Positions 1 through 8,241 of a stretch of 21,246 bases of DNA are shown here, in pieces. This stretch comes from JACZSB01 sp965372015 (GTDB taxonomy: Bacteria > Fidelibacterota > Marinisomatia > SCGC-AAA003-L08 > TS1B11), in the NCBI GenBank assembly GCA_965372015.1, contig CBDVAP010000041.1, forward strand, positions 1 through 21,246, in the 5' to 3' direction. Every line of letters starts with the position of its first letter. The first letter of the stretch is position 1. Made by a program: the position numbers and the translations under genes. The notes under the pieces are model-generated. The model was given only the letters and a program-made list of their open reading frames with translations, had not been told where the DNA came from and searched no databases.

Positions 1-1905
1 GTTAGAGGCTATTACCGCGGCTGGCTAGGCGGCAATACCGCCACTCTCACGGTGGTGCTGGTGGATGATTCGTTCAGCATGAGCGGGGGGACCCAGCAAT
101 CAACCCAGGCTGGGTGGCGAGGCGACCAGCAACTGGTGAGGGAGCGTCTTAGCGCCCTATTCAGCCATTTACGGGCGGAAGACGACCAAGGCCAAGTAAC
201 CATTTTGCGGTTGTCGGATGCCCGTTCCATCTACTCCGGCCCGGTGGCGGAATTGCCGCGGGTGGCGGAAATCGCCAACCTATGCCGGCCGGGTTACTAT
301 CAGGACAACCTGGCTTCGGTGGTCGACACTCTGAGTTCGGCAGCTTTCCGCGAAGATGCCCGGCTGTTTGCCAACCGCGAGATGATAATTCTAAGCGATT
401 TCCAGACTCACCAGCAACGCGCCCTACGATTGTTGGGGCAGGATACCACCTTCTGGCATGAATGGCACTTCTTTCTGCTGCCCTCACCGCCCCAGGCGGA
501 TAACGTAGCCATCACCCGGGCCGAAGTGATGACTACCATCCCGCTGGCCGGGGAGTTGATGGATGTGGCCGTCACACTGCGCAATACCGGCCGGCGGCCC
601 AAAACCAAGCTCCCGGTTCAGGTAGTACTCAATGAGGTGCGCTCCGGCCAGCTGGTGGTGAACCTGAAGCCGGGCGAACAGAAAACGGTGGAGTTCCAGG
701 TAGCACCCGGCGAGGCGGGCCATCAACAGGGCTACGCCGAGATCGAACGCGATGATCGGCCCGGGGACAACCGCTTTTACTTCCATGCCTTTATTCCTTC
801 CCAAGTCAGAGTACTGCTGATACAGCCCCTGGATCCGACCGACGCATTCACCGGTGCGGCCCTGCAGGCGCTGTCCCAGGCCAATCCCCGCATCCACCTG
901 CGTATAGTAGCCCCTTCCGATCTGGGATGGCAACCGCAGGACTACGATTACGTGATCGCCAACGGCTTAACGGATGTGCCTCGCCTGTTACCGCGGAAGC
1001 TCAGCGAGTTCCTGGCGCCGGGGGGCACGGTGATCGTTATTCCGGGCCGGGATGCAGCCGGTATCGAGGCGCTGAGGGCGCTGGCAAACCAACTGGACTT
1101 GCCACCGATAGACTTGGCGACGCAGAAATATAGTGCCCCCCTCCGGCTGGACCAAAAAGCCTTAAGTCGCTCATTACTGGAGCAGGTTTTCGTTCGCGAG
1201 GCGGACGACTTGCCATCAGTCTCCCGGCTTTATCGGCTTGATCCCCGAGGGTCGGACGAGGTAGTGCTGCGGCTAAGCGACGGCCGGCCGGTGCTCACAC
1301 TCTCTTCCAGCGACGAAGGCAGCCTCTTTCTTTTCGCCCTGCCGTTCGACTTGCAATGGACCGATATACCGGTCAGGGGCAGCTTCATCCCCCTCTGGCA
1401 TCACCTGATCTATTGGCGTCCCAGCAACAGCTACCTGGCCGATCTTCGGGTGGGTGACCTGCCTCGCTTGGCCGTCACCCCCCGCCAGGCCACCTCGCCC
1501 ATGACCATGATCGGGCCCCGGAATGTCACCAGCCTGGTGATCCCTGATATCCGGACCCGCAGTGTCGTCCTGCGGGGACTGGCCCAACCGGGGATCTACA
1601 CGCTGGCCATGGCTGGACAAAATGACGATATCTCAGGGGCCAACGAGGAGAATAGCCTTCAATTCCGGGTCAATACTCCCGGGGCCGAGCTGAACTCGAA
1701 GCCCCTGGAGCGGGCGAACCTGGAGGGATTGTTTACTCCCGGCCGAGCGTTTGTGTTGACCGAGGATACCGATATTGGGACCTGGATCCAACAGGCCCGT
1801 TTCGGGCGGGAACTTTGGCGGCCGCTACTTTATTTACTGATTGTAGTGGCAGTACTCGAGCTGATTTACGGTAATGCATATAAATCGCTCCGACGGCGCT
1901 CATAA
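1..1905 (+). CDS. BatA-type membrane protein with von Willebrand factor A domain (5' end outside window)
   Basis: The frame is open from base 1, so the true start lies upstream; 634 codons are visible. Near the start is a vWA metal-binding (MIDAS) motif, VLVDDSFSMSG, with Asp22, Ser24 and Ser26 of DxSxS, followed by a second acidic strand MIILSDFQ near residue 128. The middle (about 165-260) resembles a CARDB-like beta domain with a conserved 'LRNTG' strand. The next part resembles the amidotransferase-like fold found in BatA relatives. The C-terminus carries one hydrophobic helix (about 605-624) and a basic tail, as expected for an inner-membrane anchor. In this family an N-terminal pair of helices precedes the vWA domain and the gene usually follows moxR and DUF58 genes; those would lie upstream and are not seen. 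The role is probably MoxR-linked envelope or stress function, but the exact function is unknown. The gene overlaps hflX by 32 bases. Confidence 0.8.
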   Translation, partial: VRGYYRGWLGGNTATLTVVLVDDSFSMSGGTQQSTQAGWRGDQQLVRERLSALFSHLRAEDDQGQVTILRLSDARSIYSGPVAELPRVAEIANLCRPGYYQDNLASVVDTLSSAAFREDARLFANREMIILSDFQTHQQRALRLLGQDTTFWHEWHFFLLPSPPQADNVAITRAEVMTTIPLAGELMDVAVTLRNTGRRPKTKLPVQVVLNEVRSGQLVVNLKPGEQKTVEFQVAPGEAGHQQGYAEIERDDRPGDNRFYFHAFIPSQVRVLLIQPLDPTDAFTGAALQALSQANPRIHLRIVAPSDLGWQPQDYDYVIANGLTDVPRLLPRKLSEFLAPGGTVIVIPGRDAAGIEALRALANQLDLPPIDLATQKYSAPLRLDQKALSRSLLEQVFVREADDLPSVSRLYRLDPRGSDEVVLRLSDGRPVLTLSSSDEGSLFLFALPFDLQWTDIPVRGSFIPLWHHLIYWRPSNSYLADLRVGDLPRLAVTPRQATSPMTMIGPRNVTSLVIPDIRTRSVVLRGLAQPGIYTLAMAGQNDDISGANEENSLQFRVNTPGAELNSKPLERANLEGLFTPGRAFVLTEDTDIGTWIQQARFGRELWRPLLYLLIVVAVLELIYGNAYKSLRRRS

Positions 1906-3166
1906 GGAGACCGCCATCCTGGTGGGGGTGCGTTGGGAAAACACCCCTTCGCAGGTAACGGATGAATACCTGGACGAACTGAGCCTGTTGGCCCAAACCG
2001 CCGGGGCCGAGGTGCTGGGAAGGGTAGTGCAGGCCAGGAAACGACCGGATGCCGCCACCTTCCTGGGGAAAGGCAAGGCCCAAAGCCTGATGCGGCAGGC
2101 CACCGCCTTAGGCTGCGGCCTGATCATCGTCGATGAGGAACTCTCCCCCACGCAGCAGAGGAACCTGCAGACAATGGCGGGGGAGCAGGTAAAGATCATC
2201 GACCGCAGTGGTTTGATATTGGATATTTTCGTCCGGCATGCCCGCACGCGGGAAGCCAAAACCCAGGTGGAATTGGCCCGCTTGCAGTACCTGTTGCCCC
2301 GCCTCAGCGGTCAATGGACCCATTTGGAACGGCAAAAGGGCGGCATTGGCACCCGGGGCGGTCCCGGTGAAACCCAGATCGAAGTAGACCGGCGTATAGT
2401 CCGCAACCGCATCCTTAAACTCAAGTCGGACTTAAAACGCCTAGCAGCTGATCACGACACCCGCTCCAAACGGCGAAAGAATTCATATCAGGTGGCGCTG
2501 GTGGGCTATACCAACGCTGGAAAATCTACACTGATGAACGCCCTGACCAACGCCGGCGTGCTGGTAGAGGACCAGCTGTTTGCTACTTTGGATACGACCA
2601 CTCGCAGATTGGAATTGGGCGACCACCAACCGATCCTGCTAAGCGATACCGTGGGGTTTATCCGTAAACTGCCACACCATTTGATCGCTTCCTTCCGAAC
2701 CACCCTGGCCGAGGTGGCTGAAGCCGACCTGATCATCAAGCTGCTGGACGCGTCCAGTCCCCAGGTGGAGGATCATCTTCGCACCATCGATGAGGTGCTG
2801 ACGGAAATGGGTGTGCTCGACAATCCCAGTCTGATCGTGCTGAATAAAGTTGATGCCGTCACCGACGGCGATATCCTGGCTCGCCTAAAACGGAAGTTCC
2901 CCCAGGCGTTGATGATTTCCGCCCGCCAGCATCTGCGTTTGGAGACCTTGGAAGAGGCCATCCTGCAGGCCCACAGCCGCCATTTCCAGGCCGCTGTATT
3001 AAAGGTGCCTCTCAGTGCAGGCCAGCTGATACATCAGGTTTACCGGGATCTGGAAGTGACGAACCGGCTGGACGAAGATGGCATGGTTACATTGGAAGTC
3101 AGGGGGCCGGAACCGGCGTTGCAGGCCTTCCAGCGCCGCATCAGGATGCTGGCCCCTACTGAATAG
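1874..3166 (+). CDS. hflX: GTPase HflX
   Basis: HflX is a cytoplasmic GTPase that binds the 50S subunit and splits stalled or stressed ribosomes. The 430-residue product has the expected order: an HflX N-terminal domain starting at AILVGVRW (residue 14), the glycine-rich linker motif GGIGTRGGPGETQIE near residues 154-168, and then the G domain. That domain has G1 GYTNAGKST (211-219), G3 DTVGF (258-262) and G4 NKVD (324-327). The C-terminal domain is complete. The start used here lies 32 bases inside the previous gene. No strong Shine-Dalgarno sequence precedes it, but every later in-frame start would remove the first strand of the conserved N-terminal domain. Translation may therefore be coupled to the upstream vWA gene. 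Family assignment is certain from the motifs; the ribosome role is known from the family. Confidence 0.95.
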   Translation: MHINRSDGAHKETAILVGVRWENTPSQVTDEYLDELSLLAQTAGAEVLGRVVQARKRPDAATFLGKGKAQSLMRQATALGCGLIIVDEELSPTQQRNLQTMAGEQVKIIDRSGLILDIFVRHARTREAKTQVELARLQYLLPRLSGQWTHLERQKGGIGTRGGPGETQIEVDRRIVRNRILKLKSDLKRLAADHDTRSKRRKNSYQVALVGYTNAGKSTLMNALTNAGVLVEDQLFATLDTTTRRLELGDHQPILLSDTVGFIRKLPHHLIASFRTTLAEVAEADLIIKLLDASSPQVEDHLRTIDEVLTEMGVLDNPSLIVLNKVDAVTDGDILARLKRKFPQALMISARQHLRLETLEEAILQAHSRHFQAAVLKVPLSAGQLIHQVYRDLEVTNRLDEDGMVTLEVRGPEPALQAFQRRIRMLAPTE

Positions 3167-3462
3167 GCGCCGGCTCCCCAGAGAGAATCGACGAAAAAAA
3201 AATAGCCCGTGAACCGCCAGCTTCACAGATCCGTTCTGTGAAAATAACTGGGCGCCTCTCAACTAAAACAGGCTTCCTTAATCCCGATTTCTCGGAAAAG
3301 GCCTGCACTGCGTTGGCCGAATATGGAGCCCTACATGTTAAGATTGAAGGATCTGGAGCTTGGTCCGGATCACGGGCAAACATTATCAAAAATCTAATAC
3401 AAATTACTTCCCCGCCCGGGAGTGGTCAAGCAATACCATGGGGCACAGCCGCTTTCCGGCCG
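3167..3462. other. Intergenic region between convergent genes
   Basis: This stretch separates hflX from the convergent DAACS symporter. It holds a run of nine A (3193-3201) and a perfect 8-bp hairpin (listed separately). A frame open from 3238 into the symporter antisense has no ribosome binding site and no recognisable motif, so it is not called. A 20-codon frame beginning MLRLKDLEL (ATG near 3336) has a GGAG upstream but stops at once and is not recognised. On the minus strand the A run reads as nine T and follows a weak GTGAA/TTCAC stem (3209-3226). It could therefore act as a distal terminator for the symporter, but this is weak. Confidence 0.4.
3222..3242. repeat. Perfect 8-bp inverted repeat (hairpin)
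   Basis: TTCACAGA (3222-3229) pairs perfectly with TCTGTGAA (3235-3242) around the 5-base loop TCCGT. No T tract follows directly on either strand, so it is not a textbook terminator. An alternative pairing of GTGAA (3209-3213) with TTCAC (3222-3226) puts a nine-T run shortly after the stem on the minus strand. It may be a transcript end structure between convergent genes or part of a dispersed palindromic repeat. Confidence 0.5.
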
Positions 3463-4701
3463 TCAACTATCATTCCCCAGCCGCCGGTAGTTTAACTGCT
3501 CTCCTTCGGTGTGGGCAATCACCACTGCTCCGATGGAATCGCTCATCACGTTCACTACCGTGCGATACATGTCCAGGGGGCGATCCACCGCCAACATCAC
3601 TCCCACCAGAGCATAAGCTGCCGGGGTAGTGATTCCCACCGCCTCCAGCACAATAAATATCATTACCAGCCCCGCCGACGGCACCCCGGCCGCCCCGATG
3701 GATGCCAGCAGGGCCGTCATGACTACCACCAGCTGTTGACTGAAGCTCAGGTCGATCCCCAGCGCCTGGGCAATGAACAGCACCCCGGCGCATTCGTAAA
3801 GGGCGGTGCCGTCCATGTTGACCGTGGCCCCCATGGGCAGAACGAAACTGGAGATCTTGTTGGAAACACCGGCTTTCTTTTCAACTGCATCCAGGGTCAG
3901 CGGCAAGGTGGCCGAGGAGGAACTGGCGGAGAAGGCCATGGCCATAACCGCCGCCATAGCCCGATAGTGATCCAGCGGATTGCGCCGGGTGAGCAGAAAG
4001 AACAAGAGCGGTAGGACCACGAGGAAGTGGATACTAAGGCCGGCGGCAATGGTGATCATATACAGGCCCACCGCCTGGAACAGCTCGCCGCCCATGCTGA
4101 CCACTGCCCGGCTGATGAGGCCGAACACTCCGATGGGGGCCAGGCTGATCACCGCGTGAGTGACCTGCATCATGGCTTCGAAGGCCGACTGGAAAAATGA
4201 CAGCACCGGTTTGGCCTGAGCGGTTGGCAGACGCGTAAGGGCAAAGCCGAAAAAGATGGCGAAGAAGATGACCCCCAGGATATCTCCCGACGCGGCGGCC
4301 TGCACCGGGTTGATAGGGATGATACGCATGAGGATATCGACCACCGAACCGGGCTGATCCAGATCGGCCGGGTTGATCACCTGTTCCTGGGCCACCACCA
4401 ATCCCACACCCGGTTGAATGATATTGACCAGGGTCAGCCCTACCACAATGGCCAGCGTGCTGGTAACTATATAGTACCCAAAGGTTTTGGCGCCCAGGCG
4501 GCCCAGGTTGCGGGAATCGCCGATACCGGCCACCCCGGCGGTGATGGAAGTGAATATCAACGGCACAATGACCATCTTTAGCAAGCGCATGAAAATATCC
4601 CCGAGTGGGGCCACTTTCATTGCCGCTTCGGGGGAAACAAAGGCGAGCAATGCGCCCAGGGCCATACCGATGAATATCTTCCAATGGAGCTTGAGCTTCA
4701 T
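3463..4701 (-). CDS. gltP: Dicarboxylate/amino acid:cation symporter (DAACS, glutamate/aspartate type)
   Basis: This 412-residue inner-membrane carrier couples uptake of acidic amino acids to Na+ or H+. The full family core is visible: the serine-rich re-entrant loop HP1 SASSSSATLPLT (258-269), the TM7 motif NMDGT (295-299), HP2 GAAGVPSAG (336-344), and the TM8 substrate helix. In TM8 the residues Asp373, Asp377, Arg380, Thr381, Asn384 and Asp388 match the spacing of D390/D394/R397/T398/N401/D405 of archaeal GltPh. Arginine at position 380 is the residue that binds the side-chain carboxylate, so aspartate/glutamate is favoured over neutral amino acids. Start: a GGGAG ribosome site lies just upstream of the ATG. 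It is divergent from an aspartate-type aminotransferase, which fits a shared acidic amino acid role. Substrate is inferred; the exact coupling ion is not determined. The gltP symbol is used at family level. Confidence 0.92.
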   Translation of the reverse strand: MKLKLHWKIFIGMALGALLAFVSPEAAMKVAPLGDIFMRLLKMVIVPLIFTSITAGVAGIGDSRNLGRLGAKTFGYYIVTSTLAIVVGLTLVNIIQPGVGLVVAQEQVINPADLDQPGSVVDILMRIIPINPVQAAASGDILGVIFFAIFFGFALTRLPTAQAKPVLSFFQSAFEAMMQVTHAVISLAPIGVFGLISRAVVSMGGELFQAVGLYMITIAAGLSIHFLVVLPLLFFLLTRRNPLDHYRAMAAVMAMAFSASSSSATLPLTLDAVEKKAGVSNKISSFVLPMGATVNMDGTALYECAGVLFIAQALGIDLSFSQQLVVVMTALLASIGAAGVPSAGLVMIFIVLEAVGITTPAAYALVGVMLAVDRPLDMYRTVVNVMSDSIGAVVIAHTEGEQLNYRRLGNDS

Positions 4702-5006
4702 ATTTCTCCCTTACTGCCGGTTGTGATCGAGTGCCTGGTCCGCCAAGAGTTTGGTTCGGCGCCGGTTGGACCGTGGAATCTAGCAGGAAACGGGTTGGGG
4801 TGCAACGGTGATAACCGGTCGTCCGGCTGTCCCGGCGCCCAAGACTTGGACGCCGTAGTTCCTGTTATCAAACGACCTTAAATTATGAGACAGTAATCAT
4901 AGTTTCAGCAGCTGGTTTCCGCCTCGCTGGGTACTGGAATAGGGCCGGCCGAACCTGCGGCGGGCAATTTATAAAGACCTCTATAATTTATTAAAGGAAT
5001 TACCAT
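4702..5006. promoter_or_regulatory. Divergent intergenic region (symporter / aminotransferase)
   Basis: This 305-bp region must hold the promoters of both divergent genes. It contains an imperfect hairpin (4833-4855: CGGCG and CCAA arms pairing with TTGG and CGCCG around GAC), which could be an operator or a structured leader. The AT-rich stretch 4967-4992 includes TATAAT at 4982-4987. No matching -35 box is seen at 17 bp, and this site would leave almost no leader. AAAGGA (4993-4998) is the ribosome site of the aminotransferase. No convincing reading frame is present. Confidence 0.4.
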
Positions 5007-6170
5007 ATGAAATTCGCTGCCAGTATGGACCGCCTGGGCACTGAAACCGCCTTTGAGGTGCTAGCAAAAGCGCGCGCGCTGGAAGCGCAGGGCCGCAGTG
5101 TGATTCACCTGGAGATCGGCGAGCCCGATTTCGATACACCCGCCAATATCCGGGCTGCCGCCAAGCGCGCTCTTGACCAGGGGCACACTCATTATGGCCC
5201 TGCCGCGGGGCTACCGGTATTGCGGGAGGCCATTGCCGCCGAAGTGTCCCGCACCCGAGCTGTTGCCGTGGGGCCTGATAATGTGGTGGTCACCCCGGGC
5301 GGCAAGCCGATCATCTTCTTTTCCCTGCTGGCCTGCGTGGACCCCGGCGACGAGGTGATTTACCCCAACCCGGGCTTTCCGATCTACGAATCGGTGATCA
5401 ATTGGCTGGGGGCCAAAGCGGTGCCGCTGCCAATTCGCGAGGAGAACAATTTCGGGGTCGATGTGGACGAGCTGGCGGCGCTGATCACTCCCAAAACCAC
5501 ATTTTTAATCCTGAACTCACCCGCCAATCCCACCGGGGGCCTGATCACCGGCGAGCAGATGGAAAGCATCGCCTCCCTGGTTGCAGAGCATGATCTCACC
5601 GTGCTGGCCGACGAGATCTACTCGCGCATTATCTACGGCGACAAACATACTTCGTTGCTCTCGTTCCCCGGGATGCCTGAGCGCACCATCATGCTGGACG
5701 GCTTCTCCAAGACCTGGGCCATGACCGGCTGGCGGGCCGGCTACGGGGTTATGCCGGAGAAAACCGCCTTGTGGGTGGCCCGGTTGATGACCAATAGCAA
5801 CTCCTGCACCAACAGTTTCGTGCAACAGGCCTGTGTTGAGGCCCTGCAAGGTCCACAGGAGGAAGCCGGTTCAATGGTAACCGAATTCCAACGCCGACGG
5901 GACGTGATTGTCGAGGGACTTAACCGCATTGAGGGGATCGATTGCCATAAACCGCTAGGCGCTTTTTACGTGTTTCCCAACGTCACGGCCCTGCCGCGCT
6001 CCAGCAAGCAGCTGGAGGAATACTTCCTGGAGGACTATGGGGTGGCCACCTTATCCGGGGCCTCATTCGGCGCGTTCGGCGAGGGCTACCTCCGTCTGTC
6101 GTATGCCAATTCAATCGAAAACATCAAGGAAGCGGTGGAACGAATAGCGCAAGGGGTGCGCCAGCTATAA
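5007..6170 (+). CDS. PLP-dependent class I/II aminotransferase, aspartate aminotransferase type
   Basis: It transfers an amino group between an amino acid, probably aspartate, and 2-oxoglutarate using pyridoxal phosphate in the cytoplasm. The 387-residue length is usual for the I-gamma aspartate aminotransferase subgroup. Visible motifs are IGEPDFDTP near the N-terminus, the HYGPAAGLPVLREAI substrate region, NSPANPTGG (170-178, Asn174 near the cofactor), ADEIYSRIIY with Asp202 and Tyr205, and DGFSKTWAMTGWR with the Schiff-base Lys235. Arg363 in YLRLSY is positioned to bind the substrate alpha-carboxylate. The lysine number is close to that of the Thermus enzyme. AAAGGA lies 8 bases before the ATG. 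It is divergent from the acidic amino acid symporter, which supports aspartate/glutamate chemistry. Aromatic or alanine specificity cannot be excluded from sequence alone. Confidence 0.9.
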   Translation: MKFAASMDRLGTETAFEVLAKARALEAQGRSVIHLEIGEPDFDTPANIRAAAKRALDQGHTHYGPAAGLPVLREAIAAEVSRTRAVAVGPDNVVVTPGGKPIIFFSLLACVDPGDEVIYPNPGFPIYESVINWLGAKAVPLPIREENNFGVDVDELAALITPKTTFLILNSPANPTGGLITGEQMESIASLVAEHDLTVLADEIYSRIIYGDKHTSLLSFPGMPERTIMLDGFSKTWAMTGWRAGYGVMPEKTALWVARLMTNSNSCTNSFVQQACVEALQGPQEEAGSMVTEFQRRRDVIVEGLNRIEGIDCHKPLGAFYVFPNVTALPRSSKQLEEYFLEDYGVATLSGASFGAFGEGYLRLSYANSIENIKEAVERIAQGVRQL

Positions 6171-6332
6171 GTTCTACCACCATGTGCCCAGCCGTCGGGA
6201 CCAGGTACTCAAAGAAACCGGCAGCGCCGGGGGCCTGCGACCGACAGGCCTCATCAGCCTCATATCATTTTTCATTGGGGCTAACTTGGGAACCATATTC
6301 AGCCCGACCTGTAACTCGACCGGAGGAAATAG

Positions 6333-7826
6333 ATGAATCTGCTTGTCGCCGTGGTGTTTCTTTACCCACTGATCCTGATTGCTGTCAGCCTGTGGCGCTC
6401 ACGATCAGTGAAAAGCCATGAAGACTTTATGGTGGCCGGGCGCTCGGTGCCGGTGCCGTTGCTGGTGGGCACTCTGGTGTGTACCTGGATCGGCTCCGGT
6501 TCGCTTTTCGGCGGCGCCGGGTTGGCCTACCGGTCGGGCCTGTCGATGCTGTGGTTCTCCTTCGGCGCCTGGGTGGGGCTGGTGGTGGCTTACTTTATCG
6601 CCGGCCGGGTACGGCGCATTGCCGAATATACTGTGCCCGATCTGCTTGAGAAGCGCTATAATGCCGCTGCGCGTCTGCTGGGCACCCTGGCCATTATCCT
6701 GGCCTATGTCACCATCGCCGCTTACCAGTTCCGCGGTGGCGGGTGGATACTAAGCATCGTTACCGACGGCGCCATCTCTCCCACTACCGGAATGTATATC
6801 ACTGCTGCGGCAATTGTCATTTTCACCGTCCTGGCAGGGATGGTATCCATTGTTACAGTCGATATTTTTAACGGTGTAATCATCACCCTGGGCGTACTGT
6901 TCGCCCTACCCTACATGATTTTCGAGGTTGGCGGCCTGAGTGCGGTGGTACAGCAACTGCCCACCGGACACTTGACCCCTTTGGGTGGGCACAATCTCCT
7001 CTGGGTGGCCGGGGTTGCACTGCCCACCTTCCTGCTGCTTTTAGGGGAGAGCGGCATGTATCAGAAATTCTTCTCCGCCAAGAATGAGAAAGCCGCCCGC
7101 CAGGCCGTCATCGGCATGGTGGCCGGGGTGATGCTCATCGAAACCGCCCTGGCCCTGTTGGCTATCGTGGGACGGGCCGCTTTCCCGGACTTGATGACCC
7201 AGACTTCTGTGTTAGGCCGGGCCGCCTCGGAAACAGTGATCCTGCATATCGCCCGCCACGGATTGCCTGTCTTGGGCGGGGCTGTGCTGCTGGCGGCGGC
7301 CATTGCCATTGTGCTCTCCACCGGCAACACCTTCCTGCTGGTGCCCTCGACCAATGTCAGTCGCGATCTCTTCCAGCGCTTCTTCTCGCCCGATTCGTCG
7401 GATAAACAGATGCTGATGGTCCAGAGGATTGCCATAGCGCTGTTCGGGGTTTTCGCACTACTGCTCCTGACCCAGTTTGAAACCGTCCTGTCAATGGCGC
7501 TGTACGCCTATTCGCTGGTGGGCGCTAGCCTGACACCGGCCTTGCTGGCAGCGTTCCTGTGGAAGCGGGTGACCCCCCAGGGTGGTGTGGCCTGCATCGG
7601 GGGCGGCCTGGGGAGTATTCTGGGGATCGGATTGCTGGGCCGCCTGGGGGTGAATTTCACCCTCACCATGGGCGGGACCGAGTTCGATTTTGCAGGCAGC
7701 GAATATATAGTAATCCCCGGGGTGCTGATTTCCATGACCTTGCTGGTGGTAGTCAGTCTGCTTACGTCACCCTCACCGGAAGAAAAATGGGCGCCTTTCT
7801 TCAGCGGGTCCGGGGAAACCACCTAA
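6333..7826 (+). CDS. Sodium:solute symporter (SSS family)
   Basis: This 497-residue polytopic inner-membrane protein has about 13 hydrophobic segments. It is expected to use the sodium gradient to import a small organic solute. Family features are the N-terminal SHEDFMVAGRSVP stretch, the TM1 break CTWIGSGSLFGGAGLAYRSG, the VPDLLEKRYN motif after TM2, and a TM8-like stretch LSTGNTFLLVPSTNVSRD whose Ser/Thr residues are in the region of the second sodium site. The C-terminus is complete. A strong GGAGG (6322-6326) sits 6 bases before the ATG and fixes the start. The gene follows the aminotransferase by 162 bp with no terminator seen, so co-transcription is possible. The substrate cannot be read from the sequence; an amino acid or carboxylate would fit the surroundings. 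Confidence 0.88.
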   Translation: MNLLVAVVFLYPLILIAVSLWRSRSVKSHEDFMVAGRSVPVPLLVGTLVCTWIGSGSLFGGAGLAYRSGLSMLWFSFGAWVGLVVAYFIAGRVRRIAEYTVPDLLEKRYNAAARLLGTLAIILAYVTIAAYQFRGGGWILSIVTDGAISPTTGMYITAAAIVIFTVLAGMVSIVTVDIFNGVIITLGVLFALPYMIFEVGGLSAVVQQLPTGHLTPLGGHNLLWVAGVALPTFLLLLGESGMYQKFFSAKNEKAARQAVIGMVAGVMLIETALALLAIVGRAAFPDLMTQTSVLGRAASETVILHIARHGLPVLGGAVLLAAAIAIVLSTGNTFLLVPSTNVSRDLFQRFFSPDSSDKQMLMVQRIAIALFGVFALLLLTQFETVLSMALYAYSLVGASLTPALLAAFLWKRVTPQGGVACIGGGLGSILGIGLLGRLGVNFTLTMGGTEFDFAGSEYIVIPGVLISMTLLVVVSLLTSPSPEEKWAPFFSGSGETT

Positions 7827-7869
7827 GCAGCCGATCCTGCCCAGGCTAAATAACCTTATTTGACGTTCT

Positions 7870-8078
7870 ATGCTTAGTTTCCTCAGTCGGCTGGTCATAA
7901 GGCACCCTCGCACGATCCTGGGCGTTGTGGCGCTGATTACGGCCGCTCTGGGCTATCATGTTCCTGCCGGTCGATTTCGGCTTTGATCGCCGGCCTGTTC
8001 TTGACGGTGGCCCTGCTGGCCAGTATCACCTTGCTGCCTGTCCTGATAGTCCTGGCCCGGCCGACGCTCCGACGCTAG
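7870..8078 (+). pseudogene. Internally deleted RND/MMPL-family transporter remnant
   Basis: An ATG at 7870 opens MLSFLSRLVIRHPRTILGVV and continues to LGYHV. This has the look of the N-terminal tail and first transmembrane helix of RND/MMPL exporters ('RHP' before a hydrophobic helix). The frame then stops at 7984. In a different frame, from about 7962 to the TAG at 8076-8078, the sequence reads SALIAGLFLTVALLAS followed by ITLLPVLIVLARP. This resembles the last transmembrane helix and the 'LLPxLL' end of the same family. Intact relatives usually run to 700-1000 residues, so roughly 2 kb of central sequence appears to be missing, with a frame change at the join near 7955-7975. There is no ribosome site. 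The assignment of each half rests on pattern recognition of short hydrophobic pieces and is moderate; the pairing of the two halves strengthens it. Confidence 0.5.
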
Positions 8079-8169
8079 GCCCACCAGATTTGCCTGCCCG
8101 GCTACGCCACTTCGCTCCCCAGCGGGTTCCCAGTGAGTAGTAGGAGATATTTGACCAGCGACTAGGGCA

Positions 8170-8210
8170 GTAAATAAACAAGCCTCCGGGGACTGACTGT
8201 CTCCGAAGGC
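8170..8210 (-). terminator. Intrinsic terminator of the susCD operon
   Basis: Read on the minus strand, GCCTTCGG pairs with CCGGAGGC (8 bp, one G-U) and an inner GAC/GTC pair closes a 5-base loop (8182-8210). The T-rich run TTGTTTATTTA follows (8171-8181). It lies about 30 bases past the susD stop. On the plus strand no T run follows, so it serves the minus strand. Confidence 0.8.
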
Positions 8211-8241
8211 CTGCGATGATTTCTGGCGAATCTGTTTGTGG

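Larger units (their letters stand above)
7827..8241. other. Long spacer between SSS symporter and susD
   Basis: This 415-bp region has no intact gene. It contains a degraded RND/MMPL-like remnant (7870-8078) and the minus-strand terminator of the susCD operon (8170-8210), both listed separately. The portion 8079-8160 holds no recognisable motif. A frame that starts at the ATG at 7958 is a composite of a frame unrelated to either remnant half and is not called. Confidence 0.6.

Noticed and set aside
3238..3495. 85-codon frame between hflX and the symporter
   Set aside because: No ribosome site, no recognisable domain, and it runs antisense into the symporter 3' end.
4982..4987. TATAAT as the -10 box of the aminotransferase gene
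   Set aside because: No -35 element is present at a suitable distance and transcription would start inside the ribosome binding site.
6182..6421. 79-codon frame between the aminotransferase and the SSS symporter
   Set aside because: No ribosome site, Cys/Pro/Ser-rich composition, overlaps the well-supported symporter start. A second frame here (LISLISFFIGANLGTIF) looks hydrophobic but matches no family I recognise.
7958..8140. 60-codon frame in the spacer before susD
   Set aside because: It is in the third frame relative to both halves of the RND/MMPL-like remnant and is unlike any known protein.
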